A stretch of 13,887 nucleotides of DNA from an uncultured Eubacterium sp. GTDB taxonomy: Bacteria; Bacillota; Clostridia; Lachnospirales; CAG-274. A model generated the notes under the pieces. It did no database searches. It saw nothing but the letters and a program-made list of their open reading frames with translations, and was not told where the DNA came from. The stretch covers positions 1-13,887 of the forward strand of contig UQRG01000028.1 in NCBI GenBank assembly GCA_900543365.1, in the 5' to 3' direction. Positions 13,507-13,887 of the stretch are shown here, piece by piece. The stretch's first letter is position 1, and each line of letters opens with the position of its first letter. The translations under genes and the position numbers were made by a program.

Positions 13507-13887
13507 ATGAATAAATATGACAGCTTTTTTACGGAAATATGTGAAAAATACTATAAAGATGTATTTAAATATTTAGCTTTTACACTTAAAAATGAAGATA
13601 GAGCAAATGATGCAATTCAAGATACTTTTATAGTAATATATAAGAATATAAAGAAAGTATACAATCACGAAAATCCAGGGGGATTTATATTTAAAACGGC
13701 TCAAAATATTGCTAAAAATTATAAAAAAGAGCTTTATAAAAGGCTTATAAAGGAAATTAACATTGATGATAGTATTATTGAAATTAAAAATAGTAATTTA
13801 GATATTGAAAGAGCTATGGATTCTAAAATTAATGAATATGAATATATAACGGATATTATAGATAGTTTGAGCAATGAAGATAAAGAA
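13507..13887 (+). CDS. ECF-type RNA polymerase sigma factor, N-terminal part (cut by window end)
   Basis: An open frame of 127 codons runs to the window edge without a stop. Region 2 is recognisable: YYKDVFKYLAFTLKNEDRANDAIQDTFIVIYKNI, where the D-x-x-Q-D-T-F pattern is the -10 recognition helix of ECF sigma factors, followed by NPGGFIFKTAQNIAKNYKK. A linker rich in Asn, Asp and Ile leads to IIDSLSNEDKE, which fits the first helix of region 4 (usually L-P-E-K-x-R/K-x). GAGGTGA (13494-13500) lies 6 nt before the ATG. A partner anti-sigma factor, if any, would lie downstream outside the window. Regulon unknown. Confidence 0.85.
   Translation, partial: MNKYDSFFTEICEKYYKDVFKYLAFTLKNEDRANDAIQDTFIVIYKNIKKVYNHENPGGFIFKTAQNIAKNYKKELYKRLIKEINIDDSIIEIKNSNLDIERAMDSKINEYEYITDIIDSLSNEDKE

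Overview
The window looks like chromosomal core DNA of a low-GC Firmicute, most likely a member of the Clostridia (Lachnospiraceae-like). This rests on AT-rich codon use (AAA, GAA, ATA and TTA are frequent), strong AGGAGG-type ribosome sites, GTG and TTG starts, and the gene order nusB-xseA-xseB-ispA-(DUF212)-dxs-tlyA-nadK-argR-recN, the familiar Firmicutes housekeeping cluster. No mobile element, CRISPR array, rRNA or obvious horizontally acquired block was seen.

Region 1 (1-9521, + strand) is one tightly packed, probably co-transcribed operon. It starts with the 3' end of nusB. xseA follows, split by an apparent one-base frameshift near 991-996, then xseB, which starts at TTG. Next come three isoprenoid or membrane genes: an IspA-type prenyl synthase, a divergent PAP2 membrane protein, and dxs. 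The last part is tlyA (rRNA methyltransferase), nadK, argR, recN and a lipoprotein of unknown function. Gaps are 0 to about 25 bp and several genes overlap, which points to translational coupling. Functions include DNA repair (exonuclease VII, RecN), isoprenoid supply (Dxs makes DXP; IspA makes farnesyl diphosphate), cofactor supply (NadK) and arginine control (ArgR).

Region 2 (9522-9997) has no protein gene but is dense with signals. It holds a promoter, a 16-bp hairpin with a GUAA loop ending exactly where the first tRNA begins, two identical tRNA-Lys(CTT) genes, an intrinsic terminator, a near-consensus promoter and a roughly 105-nt leader before rpsB that can fold.

Region 3 (9998-11802) is rpsB-tsf, separated by a strong terminator-like hairpin that probably lowers tsf relative to rpsB. 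By hand count rpsB uses 20 AAG and 2 AAA lysine codons, unlike argR (5 AAG, 11 AAA), which fits the adjacent pair of tRNA-Lys(CTT) genes.

Region 4 (11803-13887) starts with a small helix-turn-helix gene driven by a perfect TTGACA-17-TATAAT promoter. It converges on a minus-strand Y-family DNA polymerase (dinB) across a shared hairpin. dinB has a candidate LexA-like box inside its predicted promoter. Divergent from it, an ECF-type sigma factor gene runs off the right edge.

I did not find a convincing wholly new system. The most interesting signals are the hairpin abutting the tRNA, the structured rpsB leader and the xseA frameshift.
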